Part shown: one piece after another, positions 26,201 to 55,354 of the stretch | Layout: each line of letters opens with the position of its first letter | Position numbering within the stretch: the first letter of the stretch is position 1 | Origin: Capitella teleta | Lineage: Eukaryota; Annelida; Polychaeta; Capitellidae | Direction of reading: 5' to 3' | Assembly: GCA_000328365.1 (NCBI GenBank) | Contig: KB297637.1 | Location: 68,279 to 132,278 of the forward strand | Length of the DNA: 64,000 nucleotides | Made by a program: the position numbers and the translations under genes | Notes under the pieces: generated by a model | The model's input: the letters and a program-made list of their open reading frames with translations, nothing else | What the model was told of the DNA's origin: nothing | The model's database searches: none

Positions 26201-27418
26201 ATTTCCATCAGTTGACTGTATGGATGTTTCTTCAGACAATGGTGGCACTCATCAAAGATCATCAGTCCGATCGGGAAGCGAGGTTCGTTCCGATCGATGA
26301 CGTCATCATAGGCGTTGGTGAGGATCTGAGGCGTCATGACAACCACGTCATACGTTCTGAAAGAGAGCTTCAACTGCAAACTTGTGCAGGCGTCTCCTTG
26401 AAGCGACCGTATTTTGGCGTCTGGAAGAGATTTCTGCAGAACTTTGCACTGTTGTTGGACCAGCATGCCATTTGGGGCCAGAAAGACAACTTTGCTGTCT
26501 GGATGCTTGGTCAGGTGATTCTACAAAACAAGATTATGAGGCACGGCAGAATAATTATGTGCATCATAATGGAAGTTCAAAGCACATTCATCAAACCACC
26601 TGCATGCTACACACAGCCTCACAAACTGACTCTTTAGAAATTGAACAACTTTTATTTTTCATCTGTACTGATTAGGCTGATCTCTCCCGCTTAGTCCTGG
26701 TTTTTTATTTTTATTTTTTTATAACTATATGTCTTTATTATCTTGTTGAAAAAATGTATGTCAACGGATGGCATGAATAAAATGATTATTATATTATTAT
26801 TATAACTCACGAGCAATGCAAATTGACGATGCATTGACGACTACACGAATACGCAAGCCAAATTCTACCATTCGAACCTCAACCGTCCTCATTTCAACTA
26901 TAACCCTTCAATGTGACCTACAAAGGTCACCATAAAGGTCACTCACCTTAATGATCTCAGCCGAGACCCTAGTTTTCCCTGAATTGGTCGGAGCAACAAT
27001 AACCGCATTCTGGTCACCAAGTGCTGATATCTTATCAACCAATTCCACTTGATAACCTCGCAGGTCGATATCTTGATCGGATGGTGGATCCGAAAGCTCA
27101 TCATCTGTAGATTCAGATGCATTGAAGGTCGAGTGTTGACTCGCACTAACCTGAGTCAAAGGGAAGTTGGTCATTGTCGATGCTGGATGAGGCAACGGGG
27201 ATGTTGAGGGGAGTTGACCCTTGGCCGGTTCCAATCGCTTCTTCGTCCAAATTATTCTCTGCTTCTATCTGTGGACAGAGGATTAATTGGTTCCATCATG
27301 CAGTGAAATTATAGCTCCATATAATCGTCTATAACATAATATTTTATGCAGGGTAAGGTACCGTTTTGAGTGCGGCATTTACCCCATTCCTGGTTTCATC
27401 CTTGTCTGGTTTCAACAT
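23262..27418 (-). CDS. RIG-I-like receptor helicase, LGP2-like (DExH helicase + C-terminal RNA-binding domain)
   Basis: Exons: 27418-27383, 27258-26947, 26520-26164, 25225-25069, 25015-24917, 24860-24552, 24497-24258, 24208-24041, 23989-23262; about 801 residues. Cytosolic sensor of viral double-stranded RNA by family membership. Helicase motifs in order: LRGYQVELV, motif I APTNSGKT, Ia VVFLAPN, Ib VVMTPQILTNA, II DECHH, III MTAS, then the helical insertion and pincer (YNNSLMINQECRTMDAW), IV LVFCRTR, V FTTSLLQEGIDV, VI QARGRAR. The C-terminal domain has its zinc cysteines as CGKC and CKTKGC, with DQFWG and LKWKD nearby. About 100 charged residues precede the helicase and no CARD is visible, so the build is LGP2-like. 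An alternative first exon (ATG at 27780, MAEAETSAKSLAVV, donor at about 27729) can also splice in phase 0 to exon 27258, skipping 27383-27418. The exact exon 2 acceptor (27258 or 27261) is undecided. Confidence 0.92.
25965..25990. promoter_or_regulatory. Perfect 26-bp palindrome centred on a CRE/ATF site
   Basis: The sequence GGGGTCTTATGAC is followed directly by its reverse complement, so TGACGTCA, the consensus CREB/ATF site, lies exactly at the centre. It sits in a large intron of the RLR gene (25226-26163). A related half (TGACGTCATATAAGACCCC) occurs at about 25537. Binding is not shown; it could also be the residue of an inverted repeat. Confidence 0.5.
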
Positions 27419-29275
27419 TGAGCTACAAAATACGTAATTAATATCCAAACAGCGCACATGCGGGTCCAATGATGAATTTTAACCACGTTTAACACGAGTA
27501 AACACGTACACCTTAGTCTACACCTCGGCATATTTTAAGAGCACTTTTTCCCATCAAGTATTGATCGTTGTATGCATGCAGCGACTCTCACTCTGCTCTC
27601 ACGCGAATTGAGATCTCTACCTGTACTAATCAATACACAGTATACCCCACCACTATACGCTAGTTGCAGCATACTGACAGTTTGTTTCGCAGAATTCCGA
27701 ATTATGCAAACCAAATATAGGCCACTAACCGGTAGTGTTACGACAGCAAGGCTCTTTGCCGATGTCTCTGCTTCAGCCATAGTGGATACTACGAGGTGAG
27801 TGGTGCCTCCTGTAAGGATCTGATGTCTTTTGGCAATATATGTTGTCAGCTGCCTCTTATTATGTTGTCAGCTGCAGATTAACACTCGTCAGCGTCTGAT
27901 CGAGAACCTTGGTTTGTTTATCTCTTTCGATTGCGCAACAATTTCGGTTTCGGTGCGACCCAAATATAACTAGTTTCGGTTCGTTATAAGTGCGTTACTG
28001 TAAAAACTGAACGAACACCCTCGCTTCGCTGTCCTAAATGAACGTAGGGAGGGGTCCCTTGTGCATGTGTCTGGGAAAACTCTCAATAATGGTATGGGAG
28101 GTATATAGATTATTTTCCGCTCTGTATATAAGATATCGAGTCTCTGAATCGGCCAATAGCAGAATACTTTTAAATGTTATGACTGCTTAGTGCAAAAGTT
28201 ATATTTTGCCTGAATGCTGCGATGTAAAATATAAAAGCATTAGAAAATAAATTTAGTCTAGGATTCATTTTCAGAGAAGATAATATTGACATAAAAAAAG
28301 AAGAAAATTAAAACTGATGCAATGGGAAATAAAGGTAAGGCCATACGGGGATTACTCTTTATCTGACAAGAGAAAAAAGTAAATTGTTTCTATAAACAAA
28401 CAATAATCAAATACTTAAAAAATAAACCTACATGATCTATAATTAAAGTCAAATTGTATTTTAGTATTATGTAATATCATATTTAACCTCTTTTTTTTTC
28501 AATCGTATTGCACATCTACGTTTATTTTAATTCATTTCATATTTTGATTCATCATATAAACACGTGTGTTTTATAAAATACTACGAGGGTACTAGTATGT
28601 CTAATCCTCATCTTGTTACAATAACAATAATAACTATAATAATAATAATGAATAATGTGTATGTATCTCAATAACTGTGAAGGTATCAATCTCCAAGGTA
28701 CGTAGTGTGCCATATCGTGTTTCTAACCGTAACCTGAAGCAGTTACTCTTGAGTTATCGCATCTCTCATTAAAGGGTCTCCAATTATGGCCATTCTTTGG
28801 CGAATTTCAATGAGATCTTATTATTTTTTAGCATAACGCACTTGGTATTCATAATGCACTCGCCCTCATCACATCAATCGAACATAACGTACAAAACCCA
28901 TTATAATCGACGGATTTCACTTTCAATATCTGACAATGATTCAAGTCATTCAACGACGTTGTTTCACTTGGGACTGAATAAACAGGAGATAAATTTATTA
29001 TTCATTTCATTTACAGAATAAAACAAGGGCTGAATGGTCAGAATACGAAACTATTGAAAGCAGTAAAGATTAATAAAAATATAAATACCGGACACCGGAA
29101 TAAGAAGGAGGCCAAAGACTGCTGAGGGAGATGCTTTGAGCTCACCTGCCGTGAAACAGGTTATATACAAAAATGCAAAGCTGTGCAAATGCATGCAACG
29201 TTTCTGCTACGAGTTGAATCCATTCGATACAAACATTCAGTTGGATTACTTCTCCTAACAACATTAAATGACAAT
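27419..29275. other. RLR upstream region and fibrillin 3' flank
   Basis: Contains the possible alternative RLR first exon near 27780 and, further right, the probable fibrillin 3'UTR (an AATAAA on the minus strand lies near 28995, TTTATT on plus). A direct repeat of TGTTGTCAGCTGC lies at 27841-27875. No other gene is supported. Confidence 0.5.
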
Positions 29276-46808
<17,533 letters not shown>

Positions 46809-48640
46809 GACAAATGCCACAAAGCTCCTCCGTCTTTCTGTCTCTCAGCTTTATTTCTTTCTGCTCCTACTTTTTTTTTCCTTCTTCCCTCGCAACTTAT
46901 CCTCGTTCCAGTCTGCTTTCAGCCAATGAATCTCTGTGGCTCGCATCATACGCGTAATAGACTTGTAAAACTTGCATGTATATTTTTTCTCTTTCCTCTC
47001 ACTTGTGAAGCAGTGAATTGTTGGAATCTGGGGAATAATAAATATGCTGACTCTTTGAGGAGGAGCCGACTTTTGACCTTTTGCATCCACACGCCATAGT
47101 CTGTTGATAATGTGGTATTGTATTGCATGATATAATTTAATAGTAAATAACTGAATACGCCAACAAAAAAAACAAAAAAAAACAAAAAAAAACCCAAAAA
47201 AAACAAAACAAAAACAAAAACGAAAACAAAAACATATAATACAGAATGGTTCAAATAAAACTAATCTAATCATCTAATCATTTATTCACAGTGACATGAA
47301 TATGCAAAATGGTTTGTTTCTGTATTCACCAATGCACATAAAATCCCCGTGAAATTTGCAATAACGATATAAAATCATCACTCATTTCGAACTTTTGACA
47401 CGCAGATTCTCTCTGATAAAGTTATTCTTCACCTGTTAATCTCGCAACGTACGGGTCCAAACAATAAAGTGTGGTCAACGATAACAACAAAGACCCACTG
47501 TACTATGCGAACAACTCAATACAGAGTATGTACTCCTGTATCAACATTCCAAAGTTAAAATCTTCGTCTCAAGTTAAATTAAGCTCCAAGTTAATGTAAA
47601 TGCATTATATCATTTATTTCGTGAAAAAAAAAACCATCACGTTTTAAATACTTTTAATGCTGATGAACAACGGAACAAAAATATCAAAAACCAAGAAAAG
47701 AGAAAGACAGAAAAGGGAGTCCAAAGGGTTATAATGTTATGATAATGCAATCCTTTTTGATTTTGGTCACGACGTCATTATGACTCTTCCACTCCACTCC
47801 CGTTCAACTAATTTCGTGCAAGTATCATTTTTGTCGATGATAGCAAATCAGTTTTCGACATCAAATTGGTCGCAGTATATAAATATATGATTTGCACTTT
47901 TGATGAAGCACCCTTGCAATTATGTGCATGTCAGCATTTGTGCTCAGCCGAGAGCGACCAGAATTCTGTGCGTGGCGGCATGCAAGTAGACCTACATCAG
48001 CGGTCGTCATTTCACATTGGGCCAACCCTCCAACAGGGTAATGCAATGTAAGGGACGGATCAGGATAAAGCCATATAACAAGGGGCCAGACTAGATAATA
48101 AACTATAATAGCTAATTAATTAACTGCACTGTGTTTATCCTAGTATTTTCACTGGGCAGGGCTTTCATAAATATTGAGCACAAGAAAAATATAGGGAAGT
48201 TGTGCCTTCGACACAGGAGCGTGCCAATGGGACGCGCAGCGGGATTTTTTCTAAAAACAAGCACCAAAATAAAAAAATCTGTGCAGTCTGACAGAAATTA
48301 CCCTTACTTTTGAAAAATACCAATACCTCACAAACAATGAAGACACGTTTTGTTTTCCCAAGACATTTAATGCACACGATTGGTGTGTGATTTGTAAATC
48401 AGAGGCGACGCTTATTCTGGCGATACCAATCACTGGCAGCTTCCCGGCAGGGAAACTTAGTTTACTGTTCTGCATGGGGTCAGGTGAAAGTTCAATGAAA
48501 TATTCTAGTACTGGGAATTATTAATAAGTATAGGCCTGTTATTGCATGGTTCAATGCTTGGGATTTTATGTACAGTGTACGATGTCAGCAGGAGTGATAT
48601 GCGTTGCTTTAAACTTCAAAGAGATGATCTACATACATAC
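46809..48640. other. Upstream of fibrillin, no gene seen
   Basis: Should hold the fibrillin promoter, but no core element stands out. A low-complexity (CAAAA)n tract lies at about 47161-47235 and makes two spurious minus-strand frames of 100-140 codons. No protein similarity is recognised. Confidence 0.5.
47161..47235. repeat. (CAAAA)n low-complexity tract
   Basis: Runs of 4-9 A separated by single C residues over 75 bp. Minus-strand frames through it consist of F, V and C repeats and are not genes. Confidence 0.9.
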
Positions 48641-48735
48641 ATGCAGACAGATATTAGCATGGAGGTTCGAACCTTGTGTCCTTGGGTAAGGCACTTAACT
48701 CCTGCTTACCTCCTCGGACCACAATCATAAGCCTT
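48640..48735 (+). mobile_element. SINE-like fragment with B-box
   Basis: The pol III B-box GGTTCGAACCT (48664-48674) is followed by GTGTCCTTGGGTAAGGCACT, a string found in the tail of many animal tRNA-derived SINEs. The 5' part and A-box are not clear, so this is a fragment. Its body is unrelated to the SINE-like copies at 20950 and 56500. Confidence 0.45.
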
Positions 48736-48918
48736 AGCTGCTTCAGGATTACGAGGTTAAAAAAAAAAGGAGAAAAAAAAAAGAGAAGCAAAGATGCTGA
48801 TAATTCAAGAGCTCAGCCGAAAAAAAAGGAGATTCGCCCTTTAGTGCAAGGTGTTTGGTCTGCCAGTGACGACGAGGACCTATTTAAGCTATTTACTGCG
48901 TGGCGTCAAAGAAGATAT

Positions 48919-49478
48919 ATTGAGCAACAAAAGAAACAATACAGTTTTATATTGATTGTATCATGGGTTCAAAAGAATTTTAACTCTTCCTAATCAGATA
49001 CATATTATGTTCTATAATTGGTCACACAATGAATTCATGGATAAAAAAAACAGGAAACTTGTGCTTGGTTGATCGTCTATGTTGGGCGCTGCACAGCACT
49101 TGCGGTGGACCTTTGGAAAAATGGGCTGCACTGGCCCAAGAGAGGATCCGAATTCTTATCCGCAGCATGTGCCGAAGGTGCATGGCCTGTATTGAGGCAA
49201 TGAGGGGCCACATTCGTTATCGATGACAATTTTAATGCATTTTATTCAATAAAATAATAATTCCATCTACATGTAAAGTGTGATTTTGCGTTTTGACCCC
49301 TTCAGCAAATTCAACATCCTTGCTGATTCCACGCAACAGCCAGATCGAAACTCCAACCTCCAAAATAATTCATCATGTATAGATACCCAACACATCCACT
49401 AATCATATATCCACAGTAAATTTAGTGTGCACAACTCCATAAGCTTTTCAAGATATATATAGTTTCTTTTGTTGCTCA
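48919..49478 (+). mobile_element. Degenerate Tc1-like transposon remnant
   Basis: The left end TTGAGCAACAAAAGAAAC is mirrored by GTTTCTTTTGTTGCTCA at 49462-49478. Inside, the plus frame at about 49029-49226 encodes WAALAQERIRILIRSMCRR and then CMACIEAMRGHIRYR and a stop, matching the C-terminal helix and the SM.RRC..VI.A.GGHTRY ending of Tc1-family transposases. The catalytic DDE region is missing, so the copy is internally deleted. A further left end (TTGAGTAACAAAAGAAAC, about 49490) follows at once, probably from a second, truncated copy. Confidence 0.75.
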
Positions 49479-49564
49479 GCACAATTATATTGAGTAACAA
49501 AAGAAACTATACATGCTTTGACTAGCCCATAGAATGTTCTTTGGTGGCGTATATATCATAACGC

Positions 49565-50713
49565 TGCGTTCTGGCGCCCACACTGTTCAGCCTCATGTTC
49601 TCTGCAATGATGACCGATGCCTTCCGTCACGAAAAACCAGGCCTCGACATACGCTGCAGGACAGATGGTGGTCTTTTCAACTTGCGACGTCTCAAAGCCT
49701 AAACAAAGACTCATGTTGGCAGGGTCTGTGAGCTGCTCTTCGCAGACGATTGTGCTCTCAACGCGACCAACACCGCCGACATGCAGAGGAGCTTGAACTT
49801 GTTCTCTGCCGCATGCGATAACTTTGGACTGACGATCAGCATGAAGAAAACAGAGGTGATGCACCAACCGGCCCCAGGACAGCCCAACCAGGATCCCTGC
49901 GTCACTGTAAATGGTCAGCGACTCTCCTCTGAGGACCGCTTCACCTACCTTGGGAGCACGCTGTCATGTAGCATCAACATTGACGATGAAGTCGGTTGTA
50001 GGATCGCCAAAGCAAGCGCCGCATTCGGTAGACTCCGCTCCACTGTTTGGGACCGACCAGGAATCCAACTGTCCACTAAACTACTCATGTACCGAGCTGT
50101 GGTTCTAACCACACTCCTCTACTCTGCTGAATCGTGGACAATTTACCGACGCCATGAAAGGAAACTTAATCGTTTTCACCATAATAGTCTCCGAAAAATC
50201 TTCCACATCCGCTGGCAGGACATAGTGCCAGACACAGAGGTGCTCGAGAAGGCCAAGCTCCCAAGTATTCCTACAGTCCTAAAGAAAACTCAACTGCGAT
50301 GGGCTGGTCATGTCTCCAGAATGGACGACAGCCGCCTCCCCAAACAGATCCTCTTTGGGGAACTAGCAGAGGGCGCACGCTCTCGCGGAGGCCAGAAGAA
50401 GCGGTTCAAAGGTAATCTAAAAGCAGCCATGAAAGAATTACACATTGATCCAGCTCACTGGGAAACCCAAGCCGCAGACCGAGCTGCCTGGCGCACAACC
50501 CTCCACAAAAGTGCAGACACGTACGAGAGGGAGAGGATCACAACAGCAAAAACCAAACGAAGACTGATTAAGCAGAGGCTCAACGACCCTAGCGTCAGTG
50601 TGTTGCCTTCATCACTGACCTGCCCTCACTGCAACAGAAACTTTCAGGCAAGAATAGGCCTCATCAGTCATCTCCGAACTCACCCCTCATCACCAACCCG
50701 ATCACACACATAA
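49565..50713 (+). mobile_element. 5'-truncated LINE with C-terminal CCHH zinc finger
   Basis: The plus frame carries an RT palm end: CVLAPTLFSLMFSAMMTDAF, one in-frame TAA at about 49697, then ELLFADDCAL with the FADD catalytic motif. From 49781 a 310-codon open frame continues with ISMKKTEVM, FTYLGSTLS, AESWTIYRRHERKLNRFH, LRWAGHVSRMDDSRLPKQ and RSRGGQKKRFKGNLKA, and ends in a C2H2-type finger (CPHC...GLISHLRTH). This layout is typical of RTE-related and similar non-LTR elements; the exact clade is uncertain. The endonuclease and N-terminal RT are absent. The copy is probably recent enough to retain a long open frame but is not mobile on its own. Confidence 0.85.
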
Positions 50714-51349
50714 AATGGATCATGGATGAAGATGGTCATCTTCTACACAGAAGGACGAACACCATCATAACGCACTTCATGAATACATAACGTACTCACA
50801 AATGCAAAGGGAGCATCTGTGCTTTATAGATAAAATATTGTACTTTATAGGGCATATTTGTTACCTCGTATGAATTATATAGTATGAAACGAACAAAAAT
50901 AAAAGTTATGTATTTTGTTTCAGCCAACTAAATATTACCTTATCGATTTATTATACACTTCTATATTCTGAGCACTCATTGATTAATGCCTGCTCCCTAT
51001 CTGCCGAAATCGCCGATCTCGAAATTGCAACTTCCTCGATAATCAATGCTAATTATTAAATTACGTGCTCATTTTGGTATGTTCATTTATCTGTATGAAT
51101 TTATTATGCCTTGTCTGTTCTTGTGTCGTTTTATATTAATTCAATCTGTGGTTGATTGGCCGACTTCACCGTGTGACGGACGAACGCGAGTCTCGTGTTG
51201 CCGTCATTCCGAACACCGTGACCCTTGACCTAGTTCTAAGTTAGCTCCCCAAGCCGTAGCGTAGTCCAGACCGTTCTTCCCGTTTAATTCCAAGGGTCTC
51301 GCCAGTGACTGTTTCACCCTCTGTTTGACCTCTGTTTCAGAAGCCAACA
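50714..51349. other. LINE 3' flank and AGGF1 5' region
   Basis: No coding frame is supported. The sequence ctctgtttcag at 51330-51340, nine bases before the AGGF1 ATG, looks like a splice acceptor, so AGGF1 may have a non-coding first exon upstream. The GC content rises from about 51150, as expected near a promoter. Confidence 0.45.
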
Positions 51350-53949
51350 ATGGAGGCGACGCTGAATTCTCTACTGGAGCAAGTGGATCTGCTGAAGAGT
51401 GCCACTCACGTCATTTCCCTGAGCACAAAAATTTCGCAGCTGGAGACAGAGCTGAGCAACAGCGATGAGAAGCTGACTTGCGCTCTGTCCCAGGTGCAGC
51501 GGTTGCAGAAGTATGACTGAGTCACGACTCAGCCCCCAACACACCAGCCACTCACACGCATTTCAATGTTTGCAGATTGTACGACAAATCGCAGAACTAC
51601 AATTTGGAACTGCGAAAGCAAATGGCCACATTCAGCATTGAGCTCATGCAGTACAAACAGGTGAACTTTGACCTCTTTGTTGGCGTGTAATTACAGTTCT
51701 CGTCTCTCTCAGATGAGGGCGTCTGAGGGTGAGGTGACATTTGCTGATGTTTCCGTGCAAACAGAAGAAGTTGCATTGGTGGAAGACCAGGTCGTTGCTC
51801 CCGCTGCTGAGGTCACGCCCCCAGAGGATGTCGCCATGCCCGCTGCTGAGGTACGCGCTGATGGGATTCACTTGGGATGCATTGCTTCTTTCTTCCCCAG
51901 CATCCGGATGAAGCTGTTTCGTTGGCGGATTCTCTTAAAATGGCGGCTGAATCGGTGGTTGAGCAGTCTGGCTTCACGTTTGATGAAGCGACCGGAATGT
52001 ATTACGACTACAACTCCGGTTACTACTATGACTCAGTGAGTGAGTGATGGCTGTTTTGGGAGTATTTCATTCGCGGTTTCTTTTAAAGGAGAAGTGTTTG
52101 TATTACGAACCCAACTCTGGCGTTTACTACGAGTTCAACTCGGACACACAGCAGTACGTGTATCACTCGCAAGTTGACCTTTCTGAACTAAAGAAAGAGA
52201 TGAGACGCGAAGGAAGGATCCGAGTGAGGGAAGAGAATATAGAGAAGAAAAGAGAGGAGAAATGGGAGAAGAAGGAGAAGAGAGAGGAAAGAGATAGCAG
52301 GAGAGCACCCAGGGAAGACGAACGCAGTGACTCCAGGAGACGCGATGACGAGCGCGACACAAGGAGGCCGAGGGACGAGGGGGAGCGAAGGAAGGAGAGG
52401 GGCAGGGGACGCAGATCCAGCTCACGCGTAAGTTGCACTTTGAGCCGTCACGAAGCACCCAACTGATTTCTGCATCAGGCGCAACAAGTCCTTGAAATGA
52501 CCAACGCTCTGAAAACGCTATCGTTGGGAGTGAATGCACACGGTAAATATCAATTTCCAATTGCAGGAGAGGGATCGCAAGAGGCACAAGCGCGACCGCT
52601 CAGAGGACAGGGACCGCAAGCACCGTCGCCGTGACGACAGACGGGACCGCAGAGATAACTCTGTTGAGGACGGCGAGGTGTCGAGCGATTCTGCCAAAGA
52701 TGAGGAGGAGAAAGTGAACGAAGGTGCCCCTCAGCCATCAGACTACTCACTGCTTCCTTCTCTCCTCCTCGTTGTCCTAATCAAATCGTTTCTCAGAACT
52801 GGCCGCTCAGTACCTGCCCAGCGTGCGGGCCATCGTCACCAAGTCCAACTGCCTGGATGTGGGTCACTGGTTCATCATGACCTGCACTGGCGCCACCATC
52901 GGCCGCTCTCCTGACCTCAGCCACGCTGTTGTGCTCAACGACCCCGAAGTCAACAAGGTTGGTTTTATGCCGCGTGAGACACTTGATTAACGAGAGATGT
53001 GCAGATGCATTGCAGGGTGGAGTATGACCCTGAAATGCAGAGGTTCAAAATTACTGACCAGGCCTCCTCAAAGGGAACCTTTGTGAACGGAGACCGTATC
53101 GGAGAGGTAGGTGGCTCACGCTAAAGTCATCTGGAGGTCACGCGTGTTGTCTTAGGCGAAGGAAGTCAGTCTGCCAAAGACCATCTACAACGAGGACAAA
53201 CTGCAAATAGGTGACACGCACTTTGACCTGCACATCCACAGAGGCACAGCCACGTGCGAAGGTTGTGAACCATCTCTACTGCAGAGCAAAGTAGCTGCTG
53301 AGAAGAGAGCTGGTGGGTGCCCCCCCCCCCTTTCCCGCACTGCTTTTAACACTACTGCACTTGCAGAGGCCATGGCGCTCACCAGGGAAACCGACCGACG
53401 CCAGCAACTGAAGCAGATCAAGAAGAGATACGGCCTCAAGGACGCAGAGTACGAAGACGACTCCGGTGCACTGAATAACCCCAAGTACGAGGATAAAGCG
53501 GCCGAGAGAAGACGGACGAAAGGCAGCGACAACCCTCACCAGAAGGAGGAGGCGCCTGCCTCTGTGCACCGGTCTGTCCACTGTTGGCGGTCAGGCGTGT
53601 TTGTATTTTGTGTTTTGCAGAGCAATTTCCACTGAGAACAAAGGCCATAAAATGCTGGCCAAAATGGGCTGGAAGGAGGGACAGTCACTGGGCAAGACGG
53701 AACACTCAGGCATCACTGAACCCGTGCGTTCCTCTGTGTTCTTCTTTCTTCTATGTTTTCTGTCTTCATCTTCAGGTGCAAGTTAATCAGCGCGCTAAGG
53801 CCACCGCTGGTCTGGGGGCGTTCAGTGCGTTTGAGAGTTCAATGAGTGCATCAACCACCGATGTTAAGCAAATGGAACGCTTGCTGAAGACGCAAGAACG
53901 ATACAAGAAGATTGAACAGGCGGAAAAATCCAACAAAGATTCTGAATAA
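51350..53949 (+). CDS. AGGF1: Angiogenic factor with G-patch and FHA domains 1 (AGGF1) homologue
   Basis: Twelve exons join in frame: 51350-51510, 51576-51660, 51713-51850, 51901-52035, 52089-52427, 52567-52723, 52797-52957, 53005-53106, 53156-53312, 53367-53571, 53621-53723, 53776-53949 (638 residues; human about 714). The N-terminal 85 residues are coiled coil. An OCRE domain follows (FDEATGMYYDYNSGYYYDS, YYEPNSGVYYEFN), then a long K/R/E/D-rich stretch (residues ~220-330), an FHA domain (GATIGRSPDLSHAVVLND, SSKGTFVNGDRI) and a G-patch (HKMLAKMGWKEGQSLGKTE). OCRE and G-patch point to RNA processing; the human protein is also reported as a secreted angiogenic factor, but no signal peptide is visible here. 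AATAAA (53945-53950) overlaps the stop codon, so the 3'UTR is minimal. Confidence 0.95.
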
Positions 53950-53950
53950 A
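53945..53950 (+). terminator. AGGF1 poly(A) signal overlapping the stop codon
   Basis: AATAAA includes the TAA stop (53947-53949). Cleavage would fall about 10-30 bp later, before the LRRC61 signal at 54034-54039 on the other strand. Confidence 0.75.
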
Positions 53951-54033
53951 CTTGAATCTTGTGCTTTTCTTTTTACTTAGCAGCATTTCTAATGAATGAA
54001 TGAAGTGAAAGACAAAAAAACTCGTTGAAGTTG

Positions 54034-54039
54034 TTTATT
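54034..54039 (-). terminator. LRRC61 poly(A) signal overlapping the stop codon
   Basis: On the minus strand the stop TGA (54041-54039) runs into AATAAA, sharing its last base. This mirrors the AGGF1 end, leaving 83 bp between the two signals. Confidence 0.75.
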
Positions 54040-55156
54040 CATGTATCATTAGCCACGGAGAGTTTGGTGGTGATGGCTTGAATTCTGACTTCTCCTTCCT
54101 GTTCGACCTTCTTGCACTGACTGAGCATTCCTGCAAGCAAAAATCAGAGATGAACATCACGGTTATTTTTCGCACCCTTCAATTGCGCCTCTGCGTCCTC
54201 CAGATCCACTCCAAGAGGACTCCGCTTCCAGAAGTCGTCTTTTACCCAAGTTGCAGTTGGAGTATCTTCAAAGTCATCCAACTCCAGACGTTCTTGTACT
54301 GCAGCAAAATTTGTATGAATTCGTATGTTTTGCTAATAATACAAAATACTCACTTTTCAACAATTCATCCATTTCCTCACATAACTCACTCAATTCTTTC
54401 CCTCTTCCTCGAACTCTTTCCCCTAGAAAATAAATCTATTCAATAACCAAAATTTATTTTATAATATGAGCATTTAGGTTGAGATCTCTGATGTTTATAT
54501 GTGAGTCTAACAGAGAAATGAAGACGATGAAATCTAAATATACCATCAAGAGTGTGAATGTTGCTGAGAATGTTGAGGACATCTTTCTTGTATGAAGTGT
54601 TCATGCAGATGGGGTTGCTCAGTCCCTTCAGCGCATCCTGCAGTCGAATGTCACGCAGCTTCTCCAGTGAACTCAGACACTGAACGGTGTCCATGCTGAA
54701 GGTCAAAGGTCATGTGTTCAAATGGATTGGCGCTATAGTTGTGCCGCTAATACCTTGCAATTAAGTTTCCTGATAAGTTGAGCATGGTGAGGTTGTCCAA
54801 TGCCTGCAGTCCTTCTGAATGAAAACCAACAATTCCACAATTTCTTCTAATACTAAAACAAAAGCACGAATACCCAGTGATGTGATTCTGTTGGCTGAGA
54901 GGTTGACGTACAGCAGATTGGTGAGACCTGCTAGAGCGTACAGCTTTGTGATGTCATTGCACGACAGATCCAGTCGCTCCAAACCGAAGCACTCGCCAAT
55001 GCAACCGAGGTCAGAGATGTCTGAAAGGAAGTGGTTGAATCTTGCTTCTGAACCGAAACTGCACCGACTGACTTGATTCTTGCATAATCAGTGAATGAAT
55101 GCTTTCGATGTCAAATTCTCCACTTGCACTTTTCAACAGTTGCTTTGTAATTCGTC
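54039..55156 (-). CDS. LRRC61: Leucine-rich repeat protein LRRC61 (first coding exon not found)
   Basis: Seven exons join in phase: 55156-55073, 55020-54874, 54814-54754, 54695-54544, 54422-54354, 54298-54176, 54130-54039. The protein starts in mid-sequence with GRITKQLLKSASGEFDIES, as LRRC61 does near its residue 15, then runs through LRRs (LERLDLSCNDITKL, LLYVNLSANRITSLE, LTMLNLSGNLIA), the LRR cap (LSNPICMNTSYKKDVLNIL) and the family block GERVRGRGKELSELCEEMD. The C-terminus is mostly helical. The function is poorly known. The missing start needs only a dozen or so residues and probably lies beyond the pogo-like element at 55355-56355, toward the CIB gene, which would make the two genes head-to-head. 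Confidence 0.88.
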
Positions 55157-55354
55157 CTGAAATAAACGCACACATGAAACAAACACTTACTTGCATTATA
55201 TTATATGTTTGCATTATTTAAAGCAAAACAAGTTTGCATCCAATTCATGCAGAATATGGGTTGTATCCAGCAGCCTCACATTGCGCCTATGAATATTGAA
55301 ATTAAACCAAATATCCACCATCTGATTATTTCCAGAACAATGATAATTCCTGTA

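Noticed and set aside
27535-27780. 81-codon minus frame as a CARD-containing RLR start
   Set aside because: Only the first 17 codons before a donor look usable, and no death-fold pattern is visible.
46851-47273. Minus-strand frame of 140 codons
   Set aside because: Low-complexity translation of the (CAAAA)n tract.
52135-52587. Minus-strand frame of 150 codons in AGGF1
   Set aside because: Antisense shadow of the K/R/E-rich exon; AGGF1 splices cleanly on the plus strand.
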